Positions 45,528-59,100 are shown, numbered from the stretch's first letter. The stretch: DNA of 64,000 nucleotides from Heterobasidion occidentale (GCA_039111635.1 JBCAQO010000003.1:1612001-1676000); one strand, 5' to 3'. A program made the numbers and translations. Notes: generated by a model not told the origin, from the letters alone.

Positions 45528-48171
45528 TGTACTAAATAGAGAATTAGACCGGCAGGAAAGACTAGTGTACAGAACGAGCAGGGGCCAGAGCGGAGGTATC
45601 CTGTCTTCTTTTCATGTCGGGACCTTATGTATGATGATGGTGTCATATCCACTTTGACTATATTCTGCAAGCCCCTGATTGTGGCAGCAAGAAAGTGACG
45701 TGAGTATAGACGATCCGATGCTCCGCTCAAATGGCATTCGTCTGACGAGGTTGGTACAGCGCCAAAAACATAGGCTAATTCAACTGGATTTAGCCATATC
45801 AATGGATGACCAGACACATGGTACAAGTTAGCGCACACTCGGAAATAGCCACGAACCACAAGTAGATTTGGAAGACAAGCATGGCTGCAAAGGCTTCACT
45901 ATGACATGGTGGAGTCTGCTATAAATATCAATACCTTTGCTACATAGGATTGACAGGGGTGACAGGGCATACAATGATGGATGATAAGTCCACTGCGATG
46001 GAACCAGGATGTTATGCGCAGGAACAAAGAGATGTCGCCTCCATGGAGCAGTTTCAGATCCTTGTAGCATGCAGTGGTTGTGAAAGCGCCTTGAGAACCC
46101 GAGTAAAAGCATTATCGGACAGCGTCGTGTGCAAGATATCACGATAGCCATGATACACCAGATAAAGATGGAAGGCGGACACAAGCACGGATCTCCTCGG
46201 AGCGCGCTAGCCAGAAGCAAGGTCGAAGCGCTGGAGAGCAATTTGGGATACATGAGCGCACCATCACAAGCAAACTCCCACGACGAGACACTGTCATCGC
46301 TCTACAGGTCCACCCCTGCAGCATCCCTGAGGAGCCTGAGGTGTGCCACACATCCTAACTGCAATCTCTGGTAAATGAAGGTACTCACATTGTGCGTCCA
46401 GATCCCGGAGCGCGCGACTAAATTGACTTCGGCTCAATAATGTAGTGATCTGTGATCTATCAATCCCCTGCGCTGCTCTCAATAGCGAGGCACTTGGCTG
46501 CCAACAATTTGCAATCTCCGTTTTTTTGCGATTTGATCGTTCGCACAGACAGCTACTAATGTGCTGGAGAGGATGTGACTCACAAGCGAGCTTTCCGCGT
46601 CCGACGTCGGAATTGAAGATACTGAGTCTTTGTTCAGTACCAGCGTTCCCGTATATTTCGTTGGTTAGTGAAGTAGCGCGCCAGGGGAATGACCGCTGTG
46701 ATCGTAAACCTGACTCTCAGGAGAATTCAGACAATATGTAGAGCGTCTGAGAGCGGAGCTACAATCACTTACTCTGTTTGTCCTTCAACTCGAGGCTGTG
46801 GACGCTAATATTATCTGAAGAGATGCAGCTAATGCTACATTCAATTTGCCCAACCCTCCAGAACATCGCCCACCGTGAAGTATATTCTGCCACTGCACCT
46901 CAGTCCATACCGGCCCCAAGACTCTGAGAATGCCTAGGCACAGTCACTCGCATAAGCGTTGAAGCAGAAGTTGCACGATAGATGTGCAGGAATGTTCTGC
47001 TCATCATCACAGTCGTCGAGGATGGTGACTTCAAGGCCTTTCTGAGCCCACTCACTGCCTAGTAATCACATTCGAAACGAATTTCAAATCACGATCCCCT
47101 CATCTTCGAAAACGGAGCTCAACTCTGCTCAACTGCAAGAGGATAATCCCCTACTGGCTACAAAATCATACACGATAAATTCTTTGAACGCCCCTGCTTA
47201 GTGCTCGGTGTCAAATCAGGAATAAACACAACTTCCCACCCAGAAAAAAAAACGATCTCAAACAAAGCATCAACAGAGTGGCTGGAAAGATTAAGACAAC
47301 GAAAGAAATGCACCTACTACCATGAGTAAAGAGATAAAAGGTGAAGACGCTGCTGCATGTATGTACTGTGACGTAGACGAATCACCGCAAGATGCGTAAG
47401 TGATGAGGAGGATGACATGCGGTCCGAGATGAAGACGAGAGGTGTCCGAATGAGCTACATAGAGAAATTGCGGTATTCAATACTGCTTGGTGCCAGCACG
47501 GATGCACAGCTCCGCTCCTCCAATTTCTGAGCACTTCCCGTACGATGAGTCTCACCGAGAACTCGAGCACTGCTGGAACAGCACTCAGGCTAGGGCAGGG
47601 ACAGTACGAAAGCAAAATTGGAGTGGGCGCCAGGAAATAAAAGGACGAAGCGTCCCGGATAGAACGTGAAAGATACAACGTAATAATGGGGAATTGCAAT
47701 GAACGTCAGTGAGTGATAAACGTAGAAACAAAAAGGAAGCGTCCGTCAGATATTCAACGGAAAACATAAAACCTGGAAAGGCAGCGGGAGGGGAACAGAA
47801 GGAGCAGCGTGCGGACATCACGCTTGGGATGGTCATGGTCGACACAACAGGCCTGAGTCCGAGGAATATGTAGTGAGTATGAAGGGGATGGCGTAGGATG
47901 TGCAAGGAATGAGCCAGGTTGTCGATACCCGGGTCTAGTCGCAAGTATGGCGCGCAGTGCAGGATGCTAGCAAGGACGTAACGATACATGATACGGTGCG
48001 TGAGCGGATGGCGAGAGAGGCGGATGATGCTGTATGGTGGGGTGGGATGGTGAGGAGTGAGACGTAGCACAGCGAGAGATGTATATATAAGTTACGGGCG
48101 GGGTATAAGTTTCTCGAGTTCAGTATTGTTAGGATCAATGTCAGGACGAGAAGAAGCAGCCTAGCAGAGGA
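45528..48171. other. Gene-poor stretch of about 2.6 kb
   Basis: No gene could be supported. Minus-strand frames such as 45828-46253 and 47585-48070 lack recognisable domains; the second, rich in His, Pro, Leu and Ser, is probably the 3' region of the KRE6 gene. Fragments near 46.1-46.7 kb could be remains of another membrane-protein gene, but this is a guess. Confidence 0.4.
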
Positions 48172-50632
48172 TCAACATTGGCCAAGGAAGCTGTTCTTTG
48201 GGAATGGTTGGCCATAATCATCTCTCCATGTTGTGAGATTTGGGTTCGTGTACGCCTCGATGTACCTATTGAGTACATCAGCATCCATGTGGGTGCACAA
48301 TTTCTGAGCGGGGTACGCACTGATTGATATATGACTGCGTCGGGAAATCTGCTGGATCGCACCCAATATTGCGCGCATCCTTGCGTTGGTACACGCGAAT
48401 ATAGTCGATGTACATCGTCGCGGGGAACACGAGATGCGCGAGGTCGACTGTTCCAAAGTTGGTCGACATGCCCAAATTCGCGATCAGATACTACATAGCG
48501 TCGTTCAGAATGACTATGAATATTTCAACTCGCACTCAACATCACACGACATACCAAAGGTTCCTGAGGCACTGGCCTGTCCGATATCTCGACAAGGCTG
48601 TCTGCCGCCATGCCCGCTACGTTGAGCGTCCACGACGTCTTATTGTCCGACACCCATGTGACATACGCATCATCGAACCCACCCTTGTACTGCATGACCA
48701 ACAGGGATCAGTCAGGGTTTCATGTACCCGAGGTCTTGATCCAGACGCACCTCGAACCCATACACCGAGTAACATGGCGCCGCTGAATTCTCGTAACACA
48801 ACTGATCGGTCGATGTCACGACCGACGTCGCCTGCTGCGTCACACCGCCCGTATACGAGTTCTGCGCTGAGATAGAGGCGTTGACTATGATCTCATTGGC
48901 GGTCGTGTTAAACCATTCGTATGCGTGATTGAACGGCTGCAACAGCGCTCTCAGTCAGTGGACCCGAAACCTACATCACGACCGTACGCGCTCACCGCCC
49001 ACTGCGCGCTCTGCGACACCTGCCCGACGAGAGGCTTGCCTGTGATTTGTGCCTCGAATACGTCAATTTCTGGTGCGGATCGCCCCACGTAAGTACCGTC
49101 ACTGTGCTTCGGGCCAGGATGGCTCTCGCCGTCGCAAGTGCAACGTGAAAGTCGCTGACCCGGAAGATATGACAGCACACCACCATTGCCTTTGTCGCCA
49201 TTGACCGTAGCAGCCTTCGGCACACCATTAACCGTTTGATTTGACACTGTTCCGACATCACATGCATCGTATGTATACGGCCACTTAACCACCGCCACGA
49301 CTCAAGTAAGAAGAGGCTAAATGCAAACGATGCATCTGATAGACGCACCATGCCTTCCAGGGAAGCGCCGTACCCAGCACGCCCTAAGTTTCCCATTGTC
49401 CATAATGCCGGCCAAAGGCCGACAATATTGTCCGACCCAGGGAGCATCACCGAGGTTTCTATATAACCGCCCGTGAAGCAAAATTTGTTCCTAGGATGCA
49501 AACAATCCATTATCAGGTCAGTCTCATCGACTAGCTGCCACTGTGTCCCACCATGTAGACAGCATGCCTAGGTCCAAAGTCAGATAAATAAAACTCAAGT
49601 CACGAGGAAGACGCAGACTTACCGCCTTGGTAATTGAGATCGTGAGTCTCCTTTTGCGAGAGTGTGATCGTCAAGGCGCCATTCTTGGTTGTGACAGCCG
49701 CAGGGTCATACCACTCGATATTGTTCGTTGCCTATACGTTCCCTGGTCAATGCCTATGTAAATCTGCTGCACGGGCATAGACACGCACCCAGTAATGCAA
49801 GTCAACCGCCTCCCAGTACGGATCGTCGCCGGGATAGAATGATCGCCCTTCCTGCTCGAACTCATCTGAAAACACAAGCTCCAGCTCCTCATCATCGTGA
49901 AGAGACTTCTTTGTGTACACCTCCTGGGGCGTATCGACGTCAATGAGGCCCCAGTTGCCGGGTATTACTGGGACCTGACCAGTGCCATTAGTACCGCCGA
50001 TGTTGAACGCGCCAAGATTCGAGAGCTCCCTCCGGTAGTAGTATGAGAGGACGGGGTATCCTGCACTGTGAAGCGAAGAGGGAGCGAGGTGAAACGAATG
50101 ACGGTCGGAGATAATGCGGCAAAACTCACAACAACATCAGGATGCCGAGGCACAGAAGCACGAGACAGCCCATGTTGGCAAGGCCTCGCCATGAAAGCAG
50201 GTGTCCATCACGATATACCGATCGAGCGTTTTGACCCTCGTCGGGATTATGGATGTCGTCGTCTGGCTCGCTGAATTCTGGGGAGATGTTTGAACCCCAG
50301 CTGCGCGGGTCGGTGGCGAGAGAGAACTGAGAGGGCGGTGATGAGTGACGTGGAGCATACCACGGGAGGAAGACTGCCAAGCGCACCTTCTCCTCCAACG
50401 CAAAGTAACGCGAGCCCGCTCTTGAGGGGTAAGGGGTATCCGACTGGACGTGATGAAGTGAGATGAGCGATCCGACACGTGAAAGATAAAGGCGGCGGGT
50501 TACAATGAAGCTGGCCGTGCTCTCTGCACGCTTCACGGACTTGAGAAAGGGGTTCGCGGCGGCGAGGCTTGAGGTGGAGGACAGGGAAGGGAGGGCATCG
50601 CGTCTTGGAGGGACGAAGGTGGTGCCCGACAT
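48172..50632 (-). CDS. KRE6: KRE6/SKN1-type beta-1,6-glucan synthesis protein (GH16)
   Basis: Type II membrane protein needed for beta-1,6-glucan in the cell wall, with a lumenal GH16-like domain. The cytosolic N terminus starts MSGTTFVPPRRDALPSLSST and includes SRAGSRYFALEEKVRLAVFL. One membrane anchor follows (ANMGCLVLLCLGILMLLYPV). The lumenal part reads LVFSDEFEQEGRSFYPGDDP, YWATNNIEWYDPAAVTTKNG, GLWPALWTMGNLGRAGYGAS, YTYDACDVGT and the catalytic-type motif APEIDVFEAQ with both Glu and the Asp in place. It continues NHAYEWFNTTANEIIVNASI, MYLIANLGMSTNFGTVDLA, MYIDYIRVYQRK and ends PFPKNSFLGQC. Several N-glycosylation sites occur. About twelve small exons. The family is normal in length and order. 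Confidence 0.95.
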
Positions 50633-52966
50633 GAGGGAGGGGGAAGGGAGGGGGTTTGAAAAGGAGTGGAAGTGAAGGAGTGGAAGGAGAATAAAAATAA
50701 CGGGGGCATAGCGATGGCTCTGCGGGTCAACAGCGTTTGTCCCTCTCTGACGCAATCACGCCGCCGAGCCATTTCGATGCGAATTGCCGGCGTGCGTATA
50801 ATACCGCAGCCTTTCTCCCGCGGCCCACCGCTGCCTGCTCCCGTCGCCTTTGGTCTCGCGAGCGCACATTCCCTGGGTTATTTCTCTGAGCAAACACCGT
50901 CCGTATTCTGAGCTGGAAAGGTCGAGGCAGGTCCGCAGTGATCTCCATCGAGATCCAGGGTGCCCTGACTTCAAACTCCGCGGCCCGTCCATTTTTTGAG
51001 GGATGTCGTTGCCACGCGCAACCACTCCGCGTATAATTAATCCGCTCGACCAACAGGAGGGAGCACCCTGGAGCACCCGCCACTCAGCCCTCTGCCACAT
51101 ATTCAGAGATCTACAGACGCACGACGTCCTGCACGACATTTTTGATTTCATTTCCTGTCATTTCGCTCGCATTGGACGTGTCCATTTGTCCGCAAATCAG
51201 GAAGCACCGCTGCTCGCCTTGCCATCAAACTATGTCATCCATCTCCCGTCGCTCGACTGACGTCTCTGTTCTCAGGACAATCCGCGTGCTTCTCGTGTTC
51301 TCACTGCGACCTGGAAATCGCACGTCCGACATCCGCTGCGGGAGCGCAACCCCGCGCAGCTGTTGATCGTAGTTCTCGTTTCGCTCCCATCATCATCGCT
51401 TTTGGAATGTCAACAACCCTAGACTATGTGGAACACGTATCAAGTTACCCCGCGCGCCGTGCGACCGTGTACAACTGCAATGCTCATTCGGAATCGTTCG
51501 AAATATAAACCGCCTAGCAAGCACTTCGATCTCCCACATCGTTAAGTAAGTTTGAAATATTGATCCCCTCTTGTCTTTCCGATGTTCGCTCTCGTCCAGC
51601 TTCTTCATACCCATCAAACCAATTTTACCCCTTCGCACAGCTTCCCACATCTCAAAATTGTCATCTTTTTGTTCCGAAGGGGCGCACGGGCGATGCAGTT
51701 TTCATCCACTACTATTTCGTGCCGTCTGAAGCCCATGCTTGGCCTAGCTAGCGTCTATAGATGCGCGTCGAAGCGCTTAAAATGAACAGAACCCCACAGC
51801 CCTTCTCCGTATCGGCTCCGAGCAGTCAGTGCCTAAAGTTATCCGTGAGTGCAAGCAGCGGACACGTCCAAACAGTCACATCTCTCCTCACCCTCTCCTC
51901 CAAAAGGGCATATGATGTACGCTTTCGTCTTTCAGGCGGAACGCCCACACTCACGACGTCCTCTGCCTATCCAATCGCACCGATGACTACCGTGCCCGTC
52001 TCCACGTTCTTTATGCTCCCCGGTGGCCGGTCATCGCACCCGCATCAACCAACTCAAGCTTAGGGCAACTGGACTGTTTCTGTCCACTCTGTCCTGAGCT
52101 TGAACTACTTTCTTTGGACTTCGCATCCCCTACTTGGCCTGAACGCACCTGCTCGCTCAGTTCAAAGCTTGGACTACTTTCTTTGAACCTCGGACTACTT
52201 TTGTTGAACCTCGCATCACACGACTCAGGCCTGAACACTTACGTAGATATGCTAGAAGCCTACGACGAAGTGCGCAGCGCGCAGTACGCAGGTACAAACT
52301 TACCCCGCATGGCTATGCCTTTGACTCCTGCTATTTGATCGGCCCTTGGAGCGAAGTAGGTGTATCTGTGCACAGCTATACACTCACTTTTTCGCGCGCG
52401 GGCTCGGCGACCAACGGCAGCCAACGACCCTGTGATATTCAGAATTCTGATCATGCATCTACAAACAAGGAGCACGACGATCTTCGACCACTTGTTGGTC
52501 CGTTGTTCTCAGCATCAATCAGTACATACTCGTAGAGGTCTGGCCCCCCCGGCCTGTGACCGAAGGCCGCCCTGACATACGTACAGGCAACTTTCTTTCT
52601 TAACTGGAACATCTAGAATGTTCTACTCGGACATGTAACCTGGTCCTGAATCTCTACAAGTGCCGATCGCCATATGTACACTGCTGTAAAAAGATGGTTA
52701 TATCCATGATCATCCATAGGAATATACTATACGAATACTAGATATTGCGGGATCTCTAACGATTGGACTGAACATACTTATCCGTGAATCAAGATCCCTG
52801 TAGACATCCGAAGAAATCCAGACAATCCATCCGGCAGCTATGCATACCAACCTATCACGACATACGCAGTCGACCTCGCCAACTGCAGTTCAAATCCTGA
52901 AAACAGAGGCACAATTTCTGAATAGTTTCACACATGCCGTACCAATCTTGAGACCGACACGCCCGC
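50633..52966. other. Intergenic region of about 2.3 kb with a short tandem repeat
   Basis: No gene recognised. The first part is the likely KRE6 promoter; an imperfect repeat occurs at 52100-52218. Short frames on both strands have no recognisable domain. Confidence 0.45.
52100..52218. repeat. Imperfect direct repeats, three units
   Basis: Three related units of about 22-26 bases built on the core ACTACTTTCTTTGAACCTC: one at 52100-52127 (with GGACTTC in place of GAACCTC), one at about 52169-52191 and one at 52192-52218. The first and last units end in TCGCATC. The last two are adjacent; the first is about 40 bases away. Non-coding as far as I can tell. Confidence 0.65.
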
Positions 52967-55659
52967 TCAACACCCGACACGGCCTCGGCCTGCTCTCGCT
53001 GCGTGTTCCCGATTCGTCGGCAACATCCGACCCCCTGACACCCTGCCGCCGACCAACGCACGGCTCACTGTTGCAGGCGCAACTGGCCCGTGATGCACAC
53101 ATAGTCCTACCGCTGCCGCATTCGAGCTCAACGCATCTGCGCCGCCACCGTCAGCATGCATCGACTTACCCGCAGGCTCCGTCGGCGAGCGCACATGCGT
53201 CTTCGACAACCTGAGCGCCGGCACGGTGGACCCGCTCGCACTCCCGCCTGCACCTGCGCCAGTGGGCAAGAGCATGTGCAATAGCTTCAACTGCTGCTCA
53301 TCGAGCGCACGAGCGCGCGCCTCGGCCGCCTCAGCCGTGGCCAATGCTTCCGCCTCCATACGGTGCTGCGTCTTTGCATATTCGATTGCAAGCACGAGTG
53401 CATCTCGCGTCCCAGGTGATGCCTCAGGCACGAGGGATGGCGCACGCATCCGCGGGGGTAACGCACGGATTCCCGTGCCTTTGCCTGCATGTTGCTCTGG
53501 GGCGGACGGGCGGACGGGCGGCGACGGAAGCACTGGCTTCGCGAAACTCCGCGAGACCGGTGCAGGTTTTACAGATGGTGCGGTGGCATAGAAATATAAG
53601 GTTGATCTAACCTTGTGCTTGAGGGGCGCGATGGAGCTGAGGGGTGAAGGCGACGGAGATGACATAGAAGCGAGCGTGGGCGACTCTCCTGCGATGGCCA
53701 CTGTGGGGCTTGATGTCGGTGTGAACTTCATGGCCTCGGGGTTAAAGTGGAAGACTGTCTTTCCCGAGTCGGGCGTGTTGGATTGAGAGCTGGGGGGTGT
53801 GATATCCTCAATGAGGTCAGGTAGCGCTACGAATCCCGACGTCTCCACTAGCGGGGCATGTGCCAGGCTGGTCGGCTGTGCGGATTCCGCTACGGGGCGC
53901 GGCGGCTCGGACGCCTGGGATTTCGGAGTCTCGAGTCTGGGTGCCTCCTCAAGAACAACGGATAAGGGGATGAGAGACTCCACAGTCTCTCTCTGGCGCT
54001 TCAGTGCAGGTTCCTGCTTCGGCTGAGCAGACTCCACTAGCAGAGACTGGTCCAGGCAAGTAGCATGAGCCGATGGGTCGGGGACTACTGCTTTAACGGA
54101 ACCACCCGAAGAGCGTTCCCTCGCCCGTCGACGAATATATTCCGTCGTGGCACGGCGGGTGGAGTTCATAGCCTTGACAGGAACCACCGTCTTCTCTTCA
54201 ACCTTAGGTTCAGAAAGGTCCTTTACCTCGGCGACGGCGATTACAGGCGACACAGTAGTGATGCTGAGATCCGCAGTCTCCATTCGCTTGCGGTCTTCCT
54301 CTGACTGAGGTTTGCCCTGCTCAACTACCACCGCTGGTGAAACGGGTGGAGCGGTCTCATCAGTCAGGACCTCAGTCGGCCCCAACACTTCGGCGTGGAC
54401 TTGAGCGCGTCCGTATTGTTCGGTGGTACAAGCTTCGGCGATGGACGGAACCTGAACGGAGACCCGTACCTCCTTGATCTGTGCGTTGAGGCCCACGGAC
54501 GTAGTTCCGGATTTGGGTACTTGGCTCGTAACTCTGGCCGCAGCCTCGGCCACGACACGGGTCCCTTGAGGGCCACGCCCACTCCTGTTTTGGCTCCGTG
54601 GTCTGGTCTGACCAGGCGCACGACCGGTTCGTCGCGAAGCGCTCTTTCCGGCCTCCTTTGTCTCCTGAATAGCTTTCTGAACAAGGGCAAGAGCAGAAGA
54701 TGTGGTAATGGGAGGCGCTGAGGACAGATTAAGTCTAGTAGTCTCGCGGCCGCGAGCACCGATGCCGTTAGAGGCATTGCGTGGATCGCTTCCGTGAACG
54801 GTGCTCCCTTGTGCGGGATTATTCTCGGCGTTGAGTCGGGCCTGATTAGCAGACCTGGCCATCCTCGGGGGGATGTGTTCAAATCTCGGGTCACGAAGTC
54901 GGCCACCGATAGCCGGCCTGGACGCGATCCTCGCCTGCGACGCCTTCAACGGTTTGGTGGAGTATTCCCGGCGCACGTTCGCTGAAGCTTTCGGTAGGGG
55001 TACGGGGTCGGGAGCAAGCGCCCAGTTCGGCTTGTCCGCTGTGTGCTTGGGCTGGTCGCACACGCCGGATTGAGGCTGGGCTGACGGCTGCGAGACTCCA
55101 GACGCTATAGTACTAGCCAGAGGTAAGGATAGAATATTGGAGGCAAGTTCTGGGAACTGTGCAGCGAGCTAGACGAGTCCATAGCGTCAAAAAAGATACG
55201 CTACAATAAAATATACGCGGCTTACGTTGGTAGCATCGGCGTATGTCTTGGGAAGAACCTCAATGGGGAGGACGCGTTGAATATCTTTGAGGGGCTTATC
55301 AAGCTTGAACATGTCAGCGAGCATGTCAAGAAAGGGCTATGAACAACCTACCGCCACATGGGAGGGTTTCCCGTTGCCGTCATGTGCTTCACTCTAGTAG
55401 AAGGAACAGCTTGGCGATCAATCCATGATGTCCAGCAGCGGGCACGTACCTCGTCCGACTTCGGTTGAGGTTTCACCGTTGCAACAGGCTCTTGCCTGCT
55501 CGCCTGTTCGAACCCTGTCAGTTATGGATGTGGCGGTATCGGAATGCAACTCACATGATCCTCAGGTTTCTGTTCTTCGGCGGTGTTGGGCAGAGCGCCC
55601 GGCGGAGAGGGGAGAGCTTCAATCTCTGAGGGACATTGAGTAGACTGTGCGTTTCCCAT
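52967..55659 (-). CDS. Large disordered protein with N-myristoylation signal
   Basis: I do not recognise a family. The start MGNAQSTQCPSEIEALPSPP fits the N-myristoylation consensus (Gly2, Ser at position 6), so membrane anchoring is likely. Small N-terminal exons read SVKHMTATGNPPMWR, PLKDIQRVLPIEVLPKTYAD and LAAQFPELASNILSLPLAST, followed by one exon of about 2 kb starting VCDQPKHTADKPNWALAPDP. That exon encodes low-complexity sequence rich in Pro, Ser, Ala, Thr and Glu, with RREYSTKPLKASQARIASRP, a basic TRRATTEYIRRRARERSSGG and a C-terminal helix rich in Ala and Glu (EYAKTQHRMEAEALATAEAA, then EARARALDEQQLKLLHML). A possible 33-base intron lies near 53170 in frame; the stop at 52967 assumes reading straight on. 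Function unknown. Confidence 0.68.
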
Positions 55660-56169
55660 GTCGGAATGCTGTTAATAAAGAATGTGTAGTGAAACGACTG
55701 TGGGCAACCAGGTAGGCTGGGACGGTTCAAAGAGAGTGTAGGGTAGCGAGCGTTGTTCGAGTTAGGGTGGGACTTTGACGGCGAGGGATGCGCTGAAGGA
55801 TGGACTTCGAGGGCGACTATAATGCATCCGGGCTCACGCACGAGGCACATCCTGAATCCAAAAGCAGCGAACACACTTACCATATGCAGCAGTTGCGTTT
55901 CCTCTTTCAGCAGTCAACGTTGGGACCGCTGGGTATGGAGTCGGAACCGACGATCAGGCTACGCCCGCGCGGGTCACTTGCCTTTTCTTGCCCCCAAAAT
56001 CCTGCATTCAGCTGAGATCGCGGAGACGGACGCGACAGCGGTACCGAGCCTTGGACGTTTCCGAGTCACGTTCGAAACATATGCGAAAATCTGTCATAAG
56101 AGTACAATCTGGGGAAAGACAGGATAGGAAACGAGGAACAGCAAAGTCTTTATGTTTTACGCATACGCA
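55660..56169. other. Intergenic region
   Basis: No gene seen. It contains the promoter of the myristoylated protein gene and the 3' flank of the M28 peptidase gene, which does not overlap it. Confidence 0.45.
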
Positions 56170-59100
56170 TCATGCCTTGAGCGCCCCGGTAATCTTGTCG
56201 ATAGCTTCCTTCAACCGCCCGGCTTCGTATTTTGCGAGCGTGGCGTTCTTCTCGATAGTGATTGACTCCGTCAAAGCAGGGAGCGTCGTCGCGCCATAGC
56301 CTGCGCAACAACAAGGATGAAAAAGCCATGACTGATGAGATCGGGAGAACAGAATGATGGAATATCACGCACCCAGCCACTTGCCAGGAGCGACACCGAG
56401 ATGTCTGTACCACTCCCGATCCTTGATCCCATCTTCATGAATGAACCCACGTTCGAACACTGCCAGCTTCTGATTGATTTTCTGGATGTGTTTCACCGCG
56501 CGCAGGAATTTCCGGCTTGGGCCTTTGTGGTGCGGGGGCCAGTGTGGCTTTGGCAGGTCAGGAAGATGTGGAATATGAGGCAGGTGCGGGAGGCGGGGAT
56601 GTTCTGCGCCCGCGTCTACTTCCGCATCGAAGATACTGAATTCAGCTTGCTCTTCGTCCAGCTTCCTCTCTCTCTCCTGCTTCTCTTTGATCCATGCCGG
56701 CAGCCGCCCAATGCGAGGCTTCACAGGCTTGCGGAAGCTACCCATGAGCCTTATCTCCGCATTGGCCGCGTGCAATGGAGGTGCGAGCTCGGTATTCGCC
56801 TCTTCGCCGTGCTTGCCCAAGATCTTCTTTAGCTTATGACACGCGTGGCCGATGGCGCGATGAATCCCCTTCTTGAACCCGCCTTTCTTCTGTGAGTGCC
56901 GCAGAAGATGCCTCAGAAGCAGCTCGGCCTTTCGCTTCTCGTGGTCGTGCTTGATGCTGGCGTGCTGTAGGGCTTTGATGGAGGCACGGAGGGGCGCAAG
57001 TTCAGTCGAGACAGCGTATGTGGCCGCCAATTCCTCAACCCTGATAAAGTTGTTAGCCATGCCAAAGAATGGAGGGCAACGGTACACACTTATCGAGATA
57101 TGCCTCTAGTTCGAACGCATAATGTGTTGTGTTGATTGGGAGAACGATGGAGTCGGCCAAACGGAGAGTCAAGAGGCCAAAGTGCTTTGCAGCAGCAATC
57201 TATTCAAAGACTGGTCAGTGGGTGATGCATCGAATGGTAGTGCTAAATATACATGTTTCGTGAATCCCGGGTCGCCATACAGCTCTTGCCATCTCTCTGA
57301 ATCAAATACAGAGTGATAATGATAGACAGGGTCGGAAAGCGTAGAGCCGAAGCCGTGGTCCATACTTGCCACCTGCACCACGACAAGAACATTCAATACC
57401 CGTGCGTTGATATAATCCGCGTCAAGGTACTCACACCGATGCGCTGCAAAAATACCGTGTAGTCGCTGCCGGAGCCCAGAGCACCAACGCCGAGGCTGTC
57501 GACGGCCTTGGCAGCCTCCTCCGCCATAGCCATTACCTGCGGGTCGATATTTTCGCCATGTAGCGGTCCTCTATCATTCCTCGCGTCCCAAAGCGTACGT
57601 CCCGGGTCGGTCGGGTGCGGAATCTTCTCGGCCGTATCGCGCACAACATGGGCCAATGATGGGGAGGCGCGCGCACCGTAGCGAGAGCCAGAAACTGCTA
57701 CGTCTGTGGGAGAAATGAGCAAGGCACAAACCAGCGAAGAAAAAAGTCGGAAATGGCGTACCGACGTTGAGGTATGCGACGACGTATTTGTCAATGAAAT
57801 CAGCGAAATCTTCGCCCCATTCGGTGCTGCCAATGAGGCCATACTGAAGACATGGAGGGTCAAACGGTGTTTTCAAAGGAGGCGCATATAATCAGTTACC
57901 TCTTCAGCATCCCAACTTGCGATGACGATCGTGCGCAGCGGTTTCCATCCGCTCTTCAGCAAGACGCCGAGCCCACGGATGACTTCGTGGATGGAAGCCG
58001 TGCCCGAAGTGGGATCAGTTGCGCCCAAAACCTAGCAATCCATTTGTTACATATGCATCTATCCGTTCAAAGAAACATGGCAAGCCTACCCATGCTGTAG
58101 CGAGTCATCAGTCACGTGCAAGCCAAAGAATATTTTGACTGAACACGTACCATCGCGATGGTTTCCAATCACAACGACTTCATCCTTAATGTGCCCAGGG
58201 ATAACACCCATAGTGTTCCAAATGGGCGTCACCTTGTCATCGACTGCGCACGAACACGGATGTTGAAGAGCATGGCCTCGATCGCAGAGACTGGAGGCAC
58301 TCACCATTGTTCACAAGCCGAATCGTCCTGCCCTCCTTTCCGTCCTCGATCTCCTCGAGCAGCACCTTGGCATTTGCCCACGAGATTGGCAAGCTAGGGA
58401 TAGACGGAATATTTGTCCCGCTGGTGCGGGTACTATTCTCATAGGCCGGGTAGCCCGGGGTCGTCGGGTCGCCTGGATATATGGAGAGGAACTGCACCGA
58501 GCCGCGCTGCACGGAGGTCGGGCTGCGCGCAGGCCCATCTGGATATCTGTCTCGAAGGTATGAGGACGCGAGCTGCGCAGGAGAAGGGAGCCGGGAGGCT
58601 TACGGTTTGTATCCGTTATCTACAGTGACGGTGCCGTCGTCGCGAGGGTCAGAATAGATGAGAATGCCTGCTGCGCCTAGTTCTTGAGCACCTTTGACCT
58701 GGTGAAAATATGCATGACAAACTGTCGTGACAGACACATATTAAGTCGCAAACGCACTTTGAGACCACGGAAAAGACCTCCATAGCGAACGATGACGATG
58801 GATCCCGTAAAGTTGACGCCTGAGCACGCGATGTCCTTGAGTTATTCGGCATCCCCTCGAGCCGTAGCTCGAACATACCTTTATTGACCAGGTCTTCGAA
58901 GTCCTCCTTGCGGCCGTAGTTAGCGTTGATGAGTTTACCCTGGACATCCCCACCTCTGCTCAAGCCGTGCCAGGTAGTTACGGCATCCGCATACGCCCAA
59001 GCGTCCGGATCCGTCTCGTCCGAGACCTCCTCGAGGTCCGCAGTCCACGCAACCTCGCCGGTGTCGCCGAGGATTTCTACGCTATGGTTGAGGGGTGTGT

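Noticed and set aside
47585..48070. 161-codon minus-strand frame after KRE6
   Set aside because: Starts within the 3' flank, has biased composition and no splice signals or domain; treated as untranslated region.
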